From Paramecium sonneborni (Eukaryota > Ciliophora > Oligohymenophorea > Peniculida > Parameciidae), in the NCBI GenBank assembly GCA_905182985.1, contig CAJJDN010000082.1, forward strand, positions 62,001 through 126,000: a DNA stretch of 64,000 nucleotides. Reading direction: 5' to 3'. Position numbers and translations under genes: made by a program. Position 1 is the first letter of the stretch. The number at the start of each line of letters is the position of its first letter. Below are positions 38,771-50,764 of this stretch, in pieces. Below the pieces are notes generated by a model. It was not told the origin of the DNA. It saw only the letters and a list, made by a program, of their open reading frames with translations, and did not search any database.

Positions 38771-40349
38771 ATGAAATAAAGACCTACAACTGCCAAAATA
38801 CCAATAAATTTAGACTCTAATGAAATTCAATAATTATACGAGCTTGATAGTAATTCACATTGAGTTGAACTAGGTCGTTAATATTAATTAATTGGAAGTA
38901 ATCTTTCTCATTTTGTCATCTTAAGTGAATTAGGCAAGGGTTCATTTGGTGTAGTCTATAAGGTCAAATCTACATAAGATGGACTGATCTATGTCTTAAA
39001 GAAGATTAATCTGACTCATCTTAAACCAAAACATTAAGGTATGATGATTTCAGATTTTAAGCTGAAGCATTAAAAGAAGCATAACTTCTACGCAAACTAA
39101 AACATCCAAATATTATTACATATTATGTAAGTTTCATTGAATAAGACAATCTTTGTATTATTATGGAATATGCAGAAGGAGGTGATCTTTAGAAAGTACA
39201 TAATAATATTAATTAGTTACTCAAAGAATATAAGGAAAAAAGAAAAAGCTTTAAAGAAACTACTATCTGGAAAATTAGTAAAGAACTAACTCAAGCTATA
39301 TAACATTTACATGATAATAATATAATTCATAGAGNCCTTGATGCACAGATATTGTCAATCGAAATAATATATTATTGAAATAGATTAAATACCTTCTACT
39401 TATTAAATTTAGATAATTAATGAAATTTTTGTTTTTATAGAGTTATTTACACAAGAATATATATTTAGAGTAAATTATGATTAGTATTAATAACATTAGT
39501 TTATAGGAAAAATAAAAGATTTATATTTAAGATTATAACAAAGGAAGTTAAGTATTTGATTAAAATATTCTGATGAAAATCTTAAAGAATAACATATTGT
39601 TTTGGATATGTTATAGGATCTATATTCATAAAATAATTTATATTATGTCAAACTGATTAATTTATTGTGTAATTTCAATTTCATTAATAAATATCTGTTA
39701 ATGGAAATGTTTTTTTTCATTTTTTAATATTTGTTTTATTTTACAAATTGTTACTAAGACAATTCTACTTTAATATTTATATAATATGAAATAAAGACCT
39801 ACAACTGCCAAAATACCAATAAATTTAGACTCTAATGAAATTCAATAATTATACGAGCTTGATAGTAATTCACATTGAGTTGAACTAGGTCGTTAATATT
39901 AATTAATTGGAAGTAATCTTTCTCATTTTGTCATCTTAAGTGAATTAGGCAAGGGTTCATTTGGTGTAGTCTATAAGGTCAAATCTACATAAGATGGACT
40001 GATCTATGTCTTAAAGAAGATTAATCTGACTCATCTTAAACCAAAACATTAAGGTATGATGATTTCAGATTTTAAGCTGAAGCATTAAAAGAAGCATAAC
40101 TTCTACGCAAACTAAAACATCCAAATATTATTACATATTATGTAAGTTTCATTGAATAAGACAATCTTTGTATTATTATGGAATATGCAGAAGGAGGTGA
40201 TCTTTAGAAAGTACATAATAATATTAATTAGTTACTCAAAGAATATAAGGAAAAAAGAAAAAGCTTTAAAGAAACTACTATCTGGAAAATTAGTAAAGAA
40301 CTAACTCAAGCTATATAACATTTACATGATAATAATATAATTCATAGAG
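38321..40349 (+). repeat. exact 1014-bp direct duplication around N39335 (assembly overlap)
   Basis: 38321-39334 equals 39336-40349 with offset 1015 and one N between. It repeats the promoter region and first third of the NEK kinase. Both edges coincide with the N. An assembly artefact is by far the simplest reading. Confidence 0.92.
38771..39334 (+). CDS. NEK kinase, duplicated partial copy
   Basis: Identical to 39786-40349 and cut at N39335 within the catalytic loop, after the residues IIHR. It is the upstream contig's view of the complete gene that follows. Confidence 0.8.
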
Positions 40350-41842
40350 ATATAAAGAGTCTCAATGTTTTTCTGACTAAAGATAAACATGTGAAATTAG
40401 GTGATTTAGGAGTTTCTAAAATATTTAATTCTGAAATTGCCTTAAATGGAACTCGTGTTGGTACTCCATTATATCTAGCACCAGAGCTTGTTTAACATGA
40501 GCCTTATGATTATAAAGTAGATGTTTGGGCTCTTGGTTGTATTATATTTTAGCTAGCTACTCATGAACCACCATTTTAAGGAGATAATCTAATAGCTTTA
40601 GGTTATAGTATTGTAAACCATCCACCAAAACATTTACCTTCATAATATACTAATTGTAAATTACTTAAACCTATCTTTAAGAATTATCCTAATTCATTTC
40701 TAAATTATTAGAAAAAAACCCATAGCATAGACCAACCATATCATAAATTAATAATCTATTCTTTTAATAATAATGTTAATAATAAACAAAGTATCTAATT
40801 TTAATATAAAACAAGCTAAACTTAAGCTCACTCTTAATCTATTCCAATCAAAAATTTAAAGCATTTCTCTAGACCTTCGACTGGCAATCCCAATCAATAA
40901 ATTACCACTTCAAATATATTAGAAATCGATAAAATTAATAAAATAAAGAGATCTATTTTATAAGAAGACAGTAATTCTGATAATCTTTAGAATTATGAAT
41001 AAATTAATCAAAGTTAAAAATAGTTGGAATCTGATAAAATACTTAAAGCTTAATAACATTTTAAAATAATTCAAAAATAATAAGAGAAATTAGAAAAAGA
41101 AAAATTTGAAAGAGAAAAATTATAACAGGAAAGATAGATGAAAATTGAAAATTATGAACAAGCAAAAATAGAAAAATAAAAATAACACTTATTTCTATAA
41201 AAAGAAGAATAAAAATTTAATAGAATTGATAAGTCTTTGAACTAAAAATAAATTTAATTAGAATCAAATGATAATGAATATCTCTTACAAAAACCCATAT
41301 AATAATTTCAACAAAATAACATTAAACTAATTGTTGAAGATTTTGATATTAAATCTTCTAGTGAAGATCAAAAATGTTCTCTTTCAGTTGAAAAAAATTC
41401 ATAATTAAAAATCAAATTATAAAAACACTCAAATACATATTAATCAAATATTTAAATAAGACCACTTTCTGCATAAGCAAGAAGTTAATTTGTTAATATC
41501 TCATGCAAATCAAAATTAATTCCAGTATAGCACAATAAATCAGCTCAAGAAACAAAAAAATTTACTATTTTAGATTTAAATCCAAAATCTAATTAAAATT
41601 CATTTCATCAAGAAATATAAAATAATTAACTGTCTATTATTAATTAACCTGATTCTAATTCTCAACAAAATGTCAATAAAATTTATAATAAAGAGATTTA
41701 GATTAATAAAACAAAAGAGAATATTCGTCTTAAAAGCACATTTATTTTGTAAAATATTCATAAAAAATTTAAAAATTCATCTTAAGAATAATGTAATTAA
41801 TAAATTGTTAAACATTACACCTTAAAAGACCTAGAAGAGTGA
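39786..41842 (+). CDS. NIMA-related (NEK) protein kinase
   Basis: A 652-residue Ser/Thr kinase; NEKs act at basal bodies, cilia and mitosis and are greatly expanded in ciliates. Kinase domain at about residues 38-315: LGKGSFGVVYKVKS, YVLKKINL, IIMEYAEGGDL, catalytic HRDIKSLNVFL, the NEK-type KLGDLGVSK in place of DFG, GTPLYLAPELVQ, DVWALGCIIFQLATHEPPF, and LEKNPQHRPTISQI. The long C-terminal region has a coiled coil (QEKLEKEKFEREKLQQERQM) and a polar tail. Introns are 39865-39888, 40054-40076, 40656-40681 and 40791-40815 (24, 23, 26, 25 nt), giving 653 codons. DLG instead of DFG is normal for many NEKs and does not imply inactivity. Confidence 0.93.
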
Positions 41843-42613
41843 TGAGATGAATGACATTTAGAATTTCTTTATATAAAAATTTCATTTTAATTTCAAATCA
41901 TATTGCACAAAATAATATTCAGTAAATCTTTACTTTTTTATTAAATTAATTATAGAATTAAAATAATAATACCACTATTCACTAATTAAATTATTTATTT
42001 TATTTTATATTATTCATCTTCTCTATTTTGAGGATGATATTATATTAAATATAGAAATATAAATAAGAGTGACTATTAAAATTCTGGAATTAGATTAATA
42101 AATAAAAATATGTTTTTTATTCATAGATGAATAATAAATATATACTTTTTTAAAATGAATATTTTTCATCTTAATTATACTTCAATATTTTTTCTAAATT
42201 ATCAATCATATGAAATATTTTCATAGGATTCTTAAATTTATCATTTACAAGTAGAAAATACTTATAAATACCTAAATTTATGTCTTCGTTACAAAATCTA
42301 GTATGTCATGATGAGTTTTAAAAATTTATTTCTAGATGAAACATAAAACCTTAATAGAAATAATATAAATTTAATTTTAATAAATATTATGGATTCAAAC
42401 AAAAGAGGAATAAAATAATGAAATCTAAGAAGCATAATAGGTAATTGATAAAATAAATTATTTAGTTTAAATTATCATTTAAAAGGTTACTAAATATGTT
42501 TGTAATGGAATCAGTGTGGTAACTTTGATTTGTTTAAATAGAGTTAGTTCTACGTGAAATAATTGAAATATGAAATAACTTATTTATATATAAATAATTA
42601 TTATTATTGAGTG
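41843..42613. other. intergenic AT-rich stretch
   Basis: 770 bp between NEK and SR-protein genes on the same strand. I see no protein-like frame on either strand, no tRNA and no notable repeat. It presumably holds the NEK terminator and the SR-protein promoter. Confidence 0.5.
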
Positions 42614-43339
42614 ATGTCCAAATCATCTAAATCCAGTCGTAATTTATGTGTTTCTACTTTATAGGAAGTAGCCCATCCAAGAGTTAACATCAGAGTCCAA
42701 GTCCAAAATCGAAATCAAATTCACATCCAAATTAAGGTTAATCACACATCATCATATATCAACATTCAAAATACCTCACTATCAACTACTTCAACATTAT
42801 CAACATATAGAAAAATTATGCCTCCATGTCTCCAATTTGTCCAAGCGAGTTACCGATGCCGAGTTGAAAGAAACCTTCGAGAAGTATGGCCAAATTGAAT
42901 ATGCCACTGTCTGTATGGAGCCCCGAAGCAAGGGGTAGTAATCAATTTATCCCTAATTTATCTTAGTCCTGGCAAAGTATCTAGAGGTTTCGGATTTGTC
43001 AAATTTACCAAAAAAGAAAGTGTCCAAATTGCCCTAGAGTCTACGCAAGACAAAGAATTACATGGATCAAAAATTAAAGTGGAAGTTTCTAAAAGAGCAG
43101 AGCCAAGAAGAAAAACCCCAGGTAGATATGCTGGCTATGCATATCGTCGATCTAGATCTAGATCACATAGAAGAAGAAGATCTATATCATCTGACTCTTA
43201 TTCTAGTAGTCGTAGAAGACATCATAGGTGTTTCATTTCAATAAATATTTCTAGTCGTCGACGACATTACAAAAGAAGATCAATTTCAAAATCCCCTTCA
43301 AGAAGTCCAAGTTTGAGTCATAGAAGAAGAAGAAGATGA
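42614..43339 (+). CDS. SR-type splicing factor, Tra2-like
   Basis: A 188-residue RNA-binding protein with an RRM flanked by Arg/Ser regions, as in Tra2. The N-terminal short RS/SP stretch is SKSSKSSRSSPSKSQHQSPS. The RRM has RNP2-like LCLHVSNL and RNP1 RGFGFVKF, with ELKETFEKYGQIEYATVCME between. The linker RRKTPGRYAGYAYRRSRSRS resembles the Tra2 TPGRY linker, and the RS tail ends in five arginines. Introns are 42639-42664 (26 nt), 42737-42810 (74 nt, abnormally long here), 42935-42966 (32) and 43228-43254 (27), giving 189 codons. It regulates exon choice by binding purine-rich enhancers in other eukaryotes. In an organism with micro-introns the target is unclear. GC content is higher than in its neighbours, suggesting high expression. 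Confidence 0.88.
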
Positions 43340-44400
43340 AAAATTAGATAATAATTCAAATTATTACAAAATTATTTAACCTTCATGCATTTGTACAAAT
43401 CTTTATTTTTTTACATATTTTACTACTTCACATTAGGTTTCGCAGTTCTTTTATAAATATTCAATTTCCCTAAACACTCAAATGCTTTACTTTTTTATAA
43501 TATTAGAATTTTATATAATTATTTTCCTATATAATCAAAATTCCCTATAATTAAATAAAATCAAATTAAATTTTTAAAAATTTATTAATAATCTGTAATA
43601 TGAAATCATTATAACTTGCGTCTTGCACAATTTTTTTTTCTTATTTACTGAATCTCTTATCAATAGTGTGTGTTTTACAAAGATAAATTATAATGCTTTT
43701 TAATATTAGTATTTCTAAACTAACTCATCCCATTTAATTAAAAACACGTTAATGAAAGAAATATGATTAAACCATTTTCATATTGAATTTACTGTAATTA
43801 ATATACTAATCTAACTCTCTATAAATGAAAAATATCTATATATTGTTAAATTAGAAAATATAAGTTTATATGATATTTGACAATATTAATGAAAAAAAGT
43901 ATTATTGTGTTTTAACCAAAAAATTAATAACACTAATTACAATAATAAATGAACTATAAAAATTATAATAAAATTTTGAAAATATCTTGTTTGTTTCTTC
44001 TAATTTAATGAAGATTTGTGAAAAAAATTAGATAAATATAAACAGTTGCATTTTCTAGAGTTGAAATTCAGTAATTTTTACAAAAAAGGTATTTTTTTGA
44101 GATGATAGAAATAGAGGAGTCATGTATAAGTAGTGATAAAGTGTTAACTAAGGTATCTAGTTTATAAATGTTGAATTCGAAATGGTTTTGGATTGATGAA
44201 AAGTATACTTGAAATGATGATAACAATTTAAATATTATAAAATTTTTATAAAAATAGTTAATTTTTATAATAATTTAGAATAAAAGTGCATCATTTTCAA
44301 ATGACATACTATTAGTTTGTATAATGATATTAGAGTTTATGAGGTTTTATAATAATTAGCAATAAGATATATTTTTTTTAAATAAAACATTATAAAAAAA
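43340..44400. other. 1-kb gap; weak minus-strand coding trace near 43350-43520
   Basis: The longest gene-poor stretch outside the decayed island. On the minus strand near 43520-43350, KAFECLGKLNIYKRTAKPNV continues to TGA but has a TGA just upstream and no ATG. It may be a remnant or the end of a gene whose 5' exons I cannot find. The rest is very AT-rich with no feature seen. Confidence 0.35.
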
Positions 44401-46044
44401 ATGGAGTAATAAGATGCTTCATCAAATGCATAAAATAACTTGACTGGATTGGTCACAGTGCATGGAGGGAATGAATAAAACAAATTACTACATAAAATGA
44501 GTGATTAAAGCAGTCCTATGAAGACAGACATTCAGATAAATTGTAATAAGGAGCTTTATACAGAAGAAGAAATGAGGAACTTTACAAAAAGGGGAATAAT
44601 CTCATTAATAGGAGGTGTAATTTTACATTTAGAATTGGGAACATTTTATGTTTGGGGATCAATTAGTAATAAATAAAAATAATAATTTTTTCAGGTCCTT
44701 ATGTAGCAGCATGGATGAGAGAAAAAGATAAAGGAGTGACACTAAATTTCATGGCAATAATATTTCCAATCTTGGGAGTAATAACAATGTCAGTCCTTTC
44801 ATTTGGTATAAAGATTGCTGAAAAAATTGGATTTAAGATTACAATAGGAATAGGATCTTTTACAATAGCACTAGCTTTCTTGATTATATCTTTTATATAA
44901 GAAATAGGAGGATTTATAGCAGTTTATTGTATAATGGTTGGCATTTCTGGAGGTTTATTGTATATGCTTCCAATAATTTGTGGATGGAGATACTTTCCAA
45001 ATAGAAGAGGATTAGTATCAGGAATGACAATTGGTGGATATGGATTTGGATCATTTATATTCAATTTTGTATGTAAAGCGATAGCAAATCCAAATAATTT
45101 AAAGCCTACTGTAATAGAAGTAGAAGATGGAAAAGATGTGAAATACTTTGACAATGAAGTAGGAGATAAAGTGCCATTAATGTTACAAGTTCTTGCAGCA
45201 AGTTATCTAGGATTGGGCATTATAGCTACAATTATGATTAGATTCCCATAAGAAATAGACCCTGATAAAATGTTAGCTACATTAGAAGCAGAAGAAATAA
45301 AAAAAAGAAAAGAAGGTGCTGCTGCTCCTCCTCCTCCAGTTTTACCTGCTCATAAAGAATGTGTTGAAGTGTAAGATATAATATTTATTATTTAGTTCTC
45401 GAGGAATGAAACATCCATCTTTTGTAATTCTATAATTAATTGTTTTGATGTCTTGCACTTTTGGTATGTTAATATCTAATTGCTACAAATATTATGGATT
45501 AGAATTGGGAATTGATGATGCTACATTAACAGCTACAGGTTCTGTTGCAGGAGTAATGAATGGATCATCTAGATTCTTTTGGGCTACTTTAACAGATAAG
45601 ACTTCATATAAATTTACATTTACACTCATATCAATTCTTAATCTAATTACAACTGCTATTTTACCATACAATACAGATGGAATAGGCTATCTCTTATTGA
45701 TTGCTGTTGTCTATCTTGCAGAAGGAGGATTATTGGCTACTTATCCAGTTATTTGTGCAAAAATCTATGGAAAGAAGATTGGAGGTCTAATGTATGGATT
45801 TATGTTTTTCTTTGTTGGTGTATCAAATATGATTGGATACATCTTATATGCTTTTGCTAGAAAAAAAATTAAATGGGAAGGAGTTTTTTGGATTTGTTTT
45901 GCATTAAATGTTATTGGAATAATTTTGGGTCTCATTCTTAAAGAAGTTGGATATGATTGGAGAGATCAATCAGTCATTGATGCAGAAAAAGAAAAAGAGA
46001 GAGAACTCTAAAATAAAGGATAATTAGCTGCATTCTAAAATTGA
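44401..46044 (+). CDS. MFS transporter, oxalate/formate-antiporter-like
   Basis: A 529-residue 12-helix major facilitator, probably importing or exchanging a small carboxylate or similar metabolite. Helix 1 GGVILHLELGTFYVWGSI and the following SVLSFGIKIAEKIGFK fit the OFA (oxalate:formate antiporter) group, as do GGLLYMLPIICGWRYFPNRR with GLVSGMTIGGYGFGSFIFN, GVMNGSSRFFWATLTDKTSY, and GGLLATYPVICAKIYGKKIG. Soluble parts are a 75-residue polar N terminus and a central loop with AAAPPPPVLPAH. Introns are 44666-44694 (29 nt) and 45371-45395 (25 nt), giving 530 codons. ATG 44401 is the first in frame; internal methionines would lose the conserved helix 1. The substrate is inferred from family only. 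Confidence 0.9.
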
Positions 46045-46165
46045 ATTAGTATTATTTTTTTTTGGTTTCTTTTTATTTAAGACTACTCATGTCTAAATGT
46101 TTATTTTTCCAACCAATTTACATATTAATTAATTATTTTCAATCCGATATATAAAAATTTTGCAA

Positions 46166-47902
46166 ATGGATAAAAATGAAGAATCAATCTTCACTTCCAG
46201 GTTTTGGAGAGAGATAAATGAATAATATTTCATTGTTCAAACTCCAGTTCAAATGACAGATATCGATATTCATAATAGAAAATGTATTCTTATTATCCAT
46301 TAGAGTAGCTGGCAAATGTTAAAAATCAAAAAGTCTAAATATCTTAAAGAAGATTGTTAGATAGAACAATCGAACTAAGCTATTCTAAACAAACATAAAT
46401 AATTTAAAAACAAGAGTATAATTGCTTTTTCTCTAAAGACAACAATCACAAGAACCAATTTAAAATTTAATGGATGAAATGATAGATTAAATTTGTTTTA
46501 CTCATTTGACAGCTGGATTGCAAGAAGCCTAAAAGTTGATAAAGAATATCTCTCACTTTCAAGAATCATAACAACTATAAATTTATAATCAAGAAGCAAA
46601 TTTATTATCAAATTTAATGTATTAAATTGATTGCCCTGATGCATTAAGTATCGAAATAGAGAAATATTAAAAACAACTTTAAGAATTGGAAAACAATAAT
46701 AAATATGAATTTTAGAAGTATTTAAAAGTTCAATTCATATTAGTTTAGAATAATATACAAATTAGATAAACTTAACAGTATTGTATGCTTACAATAGTTA
46801 ACAAATTGGAGAACACAAATTGAAATTGACAAGATGGAGGATGGCAAATCATCAAAATGAATTAAGTTTACTAAAATAACATATCATTTCATTGCAAGAT
46901 TGTTAAGTAGCTGAAAGTGTTGGGAAAGCAACCTTCAATGATAACAGTATTTATCATTAATGATCTTTATTAGATAATACAATTAATGTAATTTTTGATA
47001 AGTATCTGAGTCAAACTCCAATTTCTATTAGTTTAGAAGATTTTGGTAATCTCCAAAGATTGCGAGAATAACCATATGATTTAGCTACTCAACCATGTTA
47101 ACTTAGGTCTGATGTAATTCAAATTGTCTAATTCAAGGATATTTTTGAAATGTAAATGTGCCATTATTGCAAACAGATGGTCGAGATCAAAAATCTTAAA
47201 TAATGTCAGTATAATCATTATTCTATGGGTTTACATGAATACAACGAGGATTTATTGATTTGCTAAAGATATTAAATTAATGCCAAATAAACGCAGTAAT
47301 ATTTTCTAGATTTGTACTCTGAAAATTATATTATCGAAGGTATTTAAATGTCATAATCTTAGATTAATAAATCTTGTGTCAAAGATACTTTTGTTTAAAA
47401 TGTTTAAAATATGATTTTGATTCTTATGATTCAACTTCTTATTTATGGATTTGTCCTTTGTGCAAAGTACTATATAATCAATATTATTAAGGGTCTATGC
47501 AGTTGTATAAGATGTTCAAGAAATGATATAATATATAAATTGAAAAGACAATTTCTAGAGCTTAATGGAGATTTAGAGGACATTTATAAATAATCCTACT
47601 TTGAGATTTTAGTAAAAGACAAAAGAAAATAGTTGTAAAACATACCTTTTTTAGATTTTCTGAACATTCCAATATCTGAAAACGAGGAAAAAACATCTTA
47701 TAAGACTAATCATAAATAAAATCAAATTAATCCAATTAGGAGAAAGATTAAAAAAGATGATTCACATATAATTAAGAAATTTCAAAAACTTTACTAATAA
47801 GAGAGTTCATCATCTTCAGTCAAAATAAAAAAATCTAAAGAATCAACCCAGAATACTATTAGTAGCCTAGATTCAATTAATTCACAAGTGTATATCTAAT
47901 GA
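46166..47902 (+). CDS. zf-4CXXC_R1 (CDCA7-type) zinc-finger protein
   Basis: A 536-residue protein with the cysteine signature of the R1/CDCA7 zinc finger at about residues 306-408: MCHYCKQ, then FCLKCLKYDFDSYDSTS, LWICPLCKGLCSCIRCSRND. The CPxCxGxCxCxxC ending is diagnostic for PF10497-type fingers, which in CDCA7 recruit the HELLS remodeller to chromatin. The spacing between the first CxxC and FCLKC is longer than in animals, about 65 residues. The N-terminal 300 residues are helical and unlike known domains. Five introns (46333-46360, 46743-46765, 46947-46973, 47340-47362, 47467-47491; 28, 23, 27, 23, 25 nt) give 537 codons; two of them remove apparent frameshifts in the finger itself. A nuclear chromatin role is inferred. 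Confidence 0.78.
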
Positions 47903-48056
47903 TTTGTAAATTTTTTTGTAATTACTATGATTTTAATTCTAGTTTGTTTAATATTACATTTTACTTTTCGTTAATATTGACTATTTATATTTATATTGAA
48001 ATTTAAGCAACTTTAATAAATTCATCATTTTTATATCTCTATATATTGTAGGAAGA

Positions 48057-49080
48057 ATGGAATTTTCTGCAATAGCATAAGAATAAATTATTCTAAGAAA
48101 TTAAGATGATTGCTTTTAAATAGTTTTTATGAACTCCTAGATGTATAGATTACGAGACTAAAGTATGTACTTGTAATCAAATTCTGTAAAAAAAGTAATT
48201 TTGGAAAACTATGATTCACTCCAGGATGCTCGATTACTACATAATTATATGAAAATGATATTTTTCCTCATCTATTATTTTTTAAATAAATCCACTTATT
48301 GCATCTTTGCTTCTGAGACTTTCTTATATGAGTGGAATTAAAGTTTTGTTCGTACAAGTTTGGATGAGATTGTCTAAACAACTGCTAGAGTATGTAAAAG
48401 TTTAGATCAAGAAAGTTTTATAAATTTAGTAAAAAACAAATGAAATTGTTCAAATAATATTTGTGTAAAATTGAGTAATATCTAAATTATAAATTCTTCA
48501 TTTTTTACAGAGAGTTGTTTGAATCAAAAAAGCTTATGTTGTTATGAATTAATATGATAAGTTGCATATATATTATTCCAATTCTTAGTCAATATAAAAG
48601 GTTGCTAGTACTCTACCAGATGCTTTGATTAAAAATTCAACTTAATAATGCCAATATGATTCGGTTGCAAAAGATGCGTATTCTGACTTAACACCTTAAG
48701 TTGAGATTGGTAATAGATACTTTATTGCTAAGGATAGATATCTTTAAGTTCAATCAGTATTCAACTTGATTGACTTACATAAAAAGGTTTTAAGATGAAA
48801 ATTGTTGAAAGATTTATGATATCCTGTCTTAATTAATATGATATGTTTACTTGTTAATTATGAAGAATTTGTTTTATGCAAATATTTCAATAAACTAAAA
48901 GTATAGCTTGGGTATAAATAGAATAATATGACCAAAAAAAATAAATATTTACAGTAAAATTGAAGAGTTTATGATAAATAAAATAATATTCACTTGGATA
49001 ATACTACTATTATCAATACGATTAAATGGGATAATTGCCAATTTTTAGAGCCTATGAATAGCATGCATGAGAACTGAGAT
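48057..49080 (+). CDS. hypothetical gene with uncertain exon structure
   Basis: ATG 48057 opens MEFSAIAQEQIILRNQDDCF, and the first 110 codons are clean (LRDQSMYLQSNSVKKVILEN, FASETFLYEWNQSFVRTSLD). Beyond 48380 several coding blocks follow in different frames: FYKFSKKQMKLFKQYLCKIE, VAKDAYSDLTPQVEIGNRYF, TKSIAWVQIEQYDQKKQ, and a last block WDNCQFLEPMNSMHEN ending TGA 49076-49078. A 29-nt intron at about 48374-48402 and a later one near 48590 help, but I could not derive one consistent splice chain. Either there are several unusual introns or the gene carries lesions. No domain is recognised. Confidence 0.45.
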
Positions 49081-49222
49081 TGAAATTTGTTTTTTTCATT
49101 GTTTTTTTATTTGTTTTATATATTTATTTAAATTTTATACTCATTTTCAAATAATATTTTTACAAATTATTATACTATTTTTATAATTTTTATAACTTAT
49201 AAGAAAAAAATGTTATAATTCA

Positions 49223-50586
49223 TCAATCAATTAATGATTTTATTTAATGTGTTATTTTCTCTATTTCAGAATCCAATCTTTCAATTTAATTAAGCAATCG
49301 ATAATCATAATCTTTCTCCTTACCTTTAATCTTTTTTTACATTTTGCATAAATTTTTTTGCTTTTCCTTAATTTTCTTCTCTATTTCCTTTACTCTCTCT
49401 GCATTCTTCTATTATCTTTTTTATATGAAATTTGAATTAAATTCATAATCATTTTCTTAATCATATTCAAAGGACTGATTTTATGAGCTAGTATGGGATT
49501 GCTCTTTAACTAATTTATTTATGAGCTAATTTTAACGTCTAATCTATACTATTATATTATTGTCATACTTCTTAAATTTGTTATTTGTAATCATTCACCA
49601 AATTTATGTTATCTTTCAACTAAGTCATCAAAAGATGATGATCTTAATCATCTAATGATACTGATTGAGACATCTCTTGATAACCTCCTACTTCAATCTC
49701 AGAATTTCTGATCATTACTAATTATTCTAATTCTGCTATCAACCCCAAAGATTCCTAATAAGGTTTTTATTTGGTCAAAATTATTTCAAAGTTGTATTCC
49801 AATTCTAACTCTAATCGTTTTAAAGCTTTTTACAGGCTTCCAAATATTTTCTCTGCTTAATCTTGAAAAGTCATAGCTGTTAAAATGAGAAAAATTAAAA
49901 TTATTTAAATTTCCTTTATGAGTTGCTTTATTTTAATATATAAATATTAATTAAGTGATAATTTGTCTCAGTATTGAATTGTATTCAAACCTGCTTATAT
50001 CATACTTTTTTTCTTATCATTTTATTTTGAATAAGATCCCTGACTGAGTATTTAAGATTTTATCATAGGCTTATCTTTTTATGTATCCAATGATTGAGAT
50101 TTAGAGCATTAGTATCTTTATTAAATTTATTATTAAGGCTCTTTGTTTTAAAAATTGTATTCAGTATTTTCCAATTTATAATGACCTAATTATGAAAATG
50201 ATTAACTTACATAATGCCTCTTTAGGTATGATAATCAACTAGTAATCATTCAAATTAAAATTTGTTGAGCCTGTCTTTGACAAAGTTTGTTATTAATTAT
50301 TATTAAGTTCTATTTATGATTTTGACATATTATGATTAGTGCTTGCTGTTGGAGGAGATGCTAAAGATGATTTTCTATTATGAAATGTGCTAATGTTTGT
50401 AATTATCTTAGGATCCTTGCTCTTTGGTGTAAAATCATAAGAATAGAGGGACTGTTTCTCAGAATCAGAGATTGTGTGTGATGCCGTTGTAGCAAGCAAT
50501 GAACTAAAACTCTAAAATGTAGGTAATTTCTCTATAGGATTCCCATTTGATTTTATTATTCCAGTAATACCATCCTTCTTATTCAT
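49223..50586 (-). CDS. coiled-coil hypothetical protein, 428 aa
   Basis: The N terminus is Ser/Thr/Pro-rich (SSLLATTASHTISDSEKQSL). From about residue 200 it becomes coiled coil (FQDQAEKIFGSLQKALKRLE, ESLGLIAELEQLVMIRNSEI), and it ends in a strongly charged helix (AERVKEIEKKIKEKQKNLCK, DYRLLNQIERLDSEIEKI). Introns are 50186-50210 (25 nt), 49967-49990 (24 nt) and 49571-49598 (28 nt), giving 429 codons exactly. A hydrophobic patch after the second intron (IQIILIFLILTAM) could be a membrane segment or a sign that one junction is misplaced. Family unknown; structural or cytoskeletal by composition. Confidence 0.65.
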
Positions 50587-50764
50587 GGTTTAGGTTCTAC
50601 CCTTGAATCGAGTTAAAAAATCCATTGATAATTTAATTATGAATGCTTTGAAGAGATCAATCAAATATATATAGCCATCAAAATTAATTTATTTGTAAGA
50701 TATAGTTTGAAGGATAATCATAATGTTTTTCTTAATAATATATACATCTCATTTTATTATATTA

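Noticed and set aside
46720..47400. Homopolymer deletions in the zinc-finger gene
   Set aside because: Introns 46743-46765 and 47340-47362 explain both breaks and complete the cysteine pattern.
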